From Primorskyibacter aestuariivivens (GTDB lineage Bacteria; Pseudomonadota; Alphaproteobacteria; Rhodobacterales; Rhodobacteraceae), in NCBI RefSeq assembly GCF_028023675.1, contig NZ_JAQIOZ010000013.1, forward strand, positions 1-64,000: DNA of 64,000 bases, in the 5' to 3' direction. The first letter of the stretch is position 1, and each line of letters opens with the position of its first letter. Made by a program: the position numbers and the translations under genes. Of the stretch, positions 63,507 through 64,000 are shown in pieces. A model generated the notes under the pieces. The model saw only the letters and a list, made by a program, of their open reading frames with translations, was not told the DNA's origin and made no database searches.

Positions 63507-64000
63507 GTGAGTGCGCCATTTGTGATCTGGACCTTGCGCCGCACGGGGGGCACGACCCTGGCAACTCTTCTGGAGCGATTGACCGAGCATCCCTGCGTTT
63601 CACATGAACCGTTCAACCTCAACCGCACATTTGGACGGGTTACGTCCGATTGGCTGAAGCGGCGCGATCGCGAACAACTGCGCGCCGGGGTCGAGCAGGC
63701 TTTGGCGGAGCGGCCGGTCATCAAGCATTGTTTTGAGACCAAACCACCCGGATTGAATGCCGCGCTCATGCAGGTGGCGACAGAAAAAGGCTATCGCCAT
63801 ATCATTCTGGACCGCCGTGCAGAAACCGACCGCATCCTGTCGCTTGCACTGGCCGAGCTTACGGGCGCTTGGGGCAGCAATACCGCCGAGCAGATCTATC
63901 ACGGCATCGCCGCAGGAGAGCGGACGGTGGAACCCATGGATATTGAAGCGGTGGTCGCGCATCTGCACAAATGTCGCCAGAGTCGGCAGGATATTCGCAA
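63507..64000 (+). CDS. Sulfotransferase-like protein, truncated by window end
   Basis: The first 164 residues of a gene that runs off the right edge. VIWTLRRTGGTTLATLLERL is like the PAPS loop of Stf0/LPS-type sulfotransferases, and HEPFNLNRTFG follows as in that group. The start is GTG 63507 with AAAAGGA about ten bases upstream. It is divergent from the giant glycosyltransferase. It would be the third sulfotransferase-like gene here. Confidence 0.7.
   Translation, partial: MSAPFVIWTLRRTGGTTLATLLERLTEHPCVSHEPFNLNRTFGRVTSDWLKRRDREQLRAGVEQALAERPVIKHCFETKPPGLNAALMQVATEKGYRHIILDRRAETDRILSLALAELTGAWGSNTAEQIYHGIAAGERTVEPMDIEAVVAHLHKCRQSRQDIR

Noticed and set aside
63312-63590. N-terminal extension of the giant glycosyltransferase
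   Set aside because: The frame is open, but the region overlaps the divergent sulfotransferase-like gene, lacks similarity, and a ribosome site precedes ATG 63311.

Overview
The window looks like chromosome of a marine alphaproteobacterium of the Rhodobacteraceae/Roseobacter type. This rests on high G+C with matching codon use, a TRAP transporter with many sugar-acid dehydrogenases, an Anbu-type proteasome-like gene cluster, and an initiator tRNA at the left edge (in this family tRNA-fMet commonly closes the rRNA operon). The genus is not determined. Gene density is very high; no stretch longer than about 220 bases lacks a gene. I saw no CRISPR array, insertion sequence, integrase or phage genes.

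Layout. 41-117: initiator tRNA. 0.3-7.3 kb: a divergent transketolase cluster. A full-length transketolase and a DXR-like (DRL family) oxidoreductase run leftward. A split transketolase (two subunit genes), an L-threonate-dehydrogenase-like enzyme and an SDR run rightward. 7.3-38.7 kb: a large catabolic island for acid sugars (aldonates, uronates, tetronates). It has a GntR/FCD regulator with an FAH-family hydrolase and a LysR regulator; a TRAP transporter followed by a PhyH oxygenase, a UxaA dehydratase, two dehydrogenases, an SDR and a DMT permease; an IlvD dehydratase with an SDR and a uronate-dehydrogenase-like enzyme; AzlCD and RraA; divergent idnO and idnD operons, the latter carrying a pentonate-type FAH dehydratase, a KDG-kinase-like gene and denD; and finally ltnD-otnK-otnC-otnI with a 2-hydroxyacid dehydrogenase and an HpcH aldolase. 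38.8-42.7 kb: the four-gene Anbu operon. 42.9-46.4 kb: small regulators, an unknown protein and an MFS permease. 46.5-64 kb: surface polysaccharide genes: dTDP-rhamnose synthesis (rfbCBDA), an ABC-2 capsule exporter, glycosyltransferases, three sulfotransferase-like genes, and one gene for a 1958-residue multi-module glycosyltransferase.

How the genes work together. Six copies of the palindrome TGGTATACCA lie in front of four catabolic transcription starts spread over 29 kb (9.96, 10.02, 23.31, 28.32, 38.69 and 38.71 kb). The only GntR/FadR-type gene in the island sits beside the first two. I infer one regulator controlling the TRAP operon, the ilvD operon, the idn operons and the threonate operon together. 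The enzymes predict several routes: tetronates to dihydroxyacetone phosphate (DenD, LtnD, OtnI, OtnK, OtnC); pentonates to 2-oxoglutarate semialdehyde (IlvD, XylX-like); idonate/5-ketogluconate to gluconate (IdnD, IdnO); uronates to aldarolactones (Udh-like); and a possible dehydratase / C4-oxidase / diketo-hydrolase route (UxaA, DHRS6-like SDR, FAH). The transketolase cluster lacks this operator.

Most novel-looking elements: the DRL/full-length/split transketolase cluster, the GntR regulon joined to two PhyH oxygenases, and the giant glycosyltransferase that combines GT2, galectin-like and GT31-like modules next to sulfotransferases.
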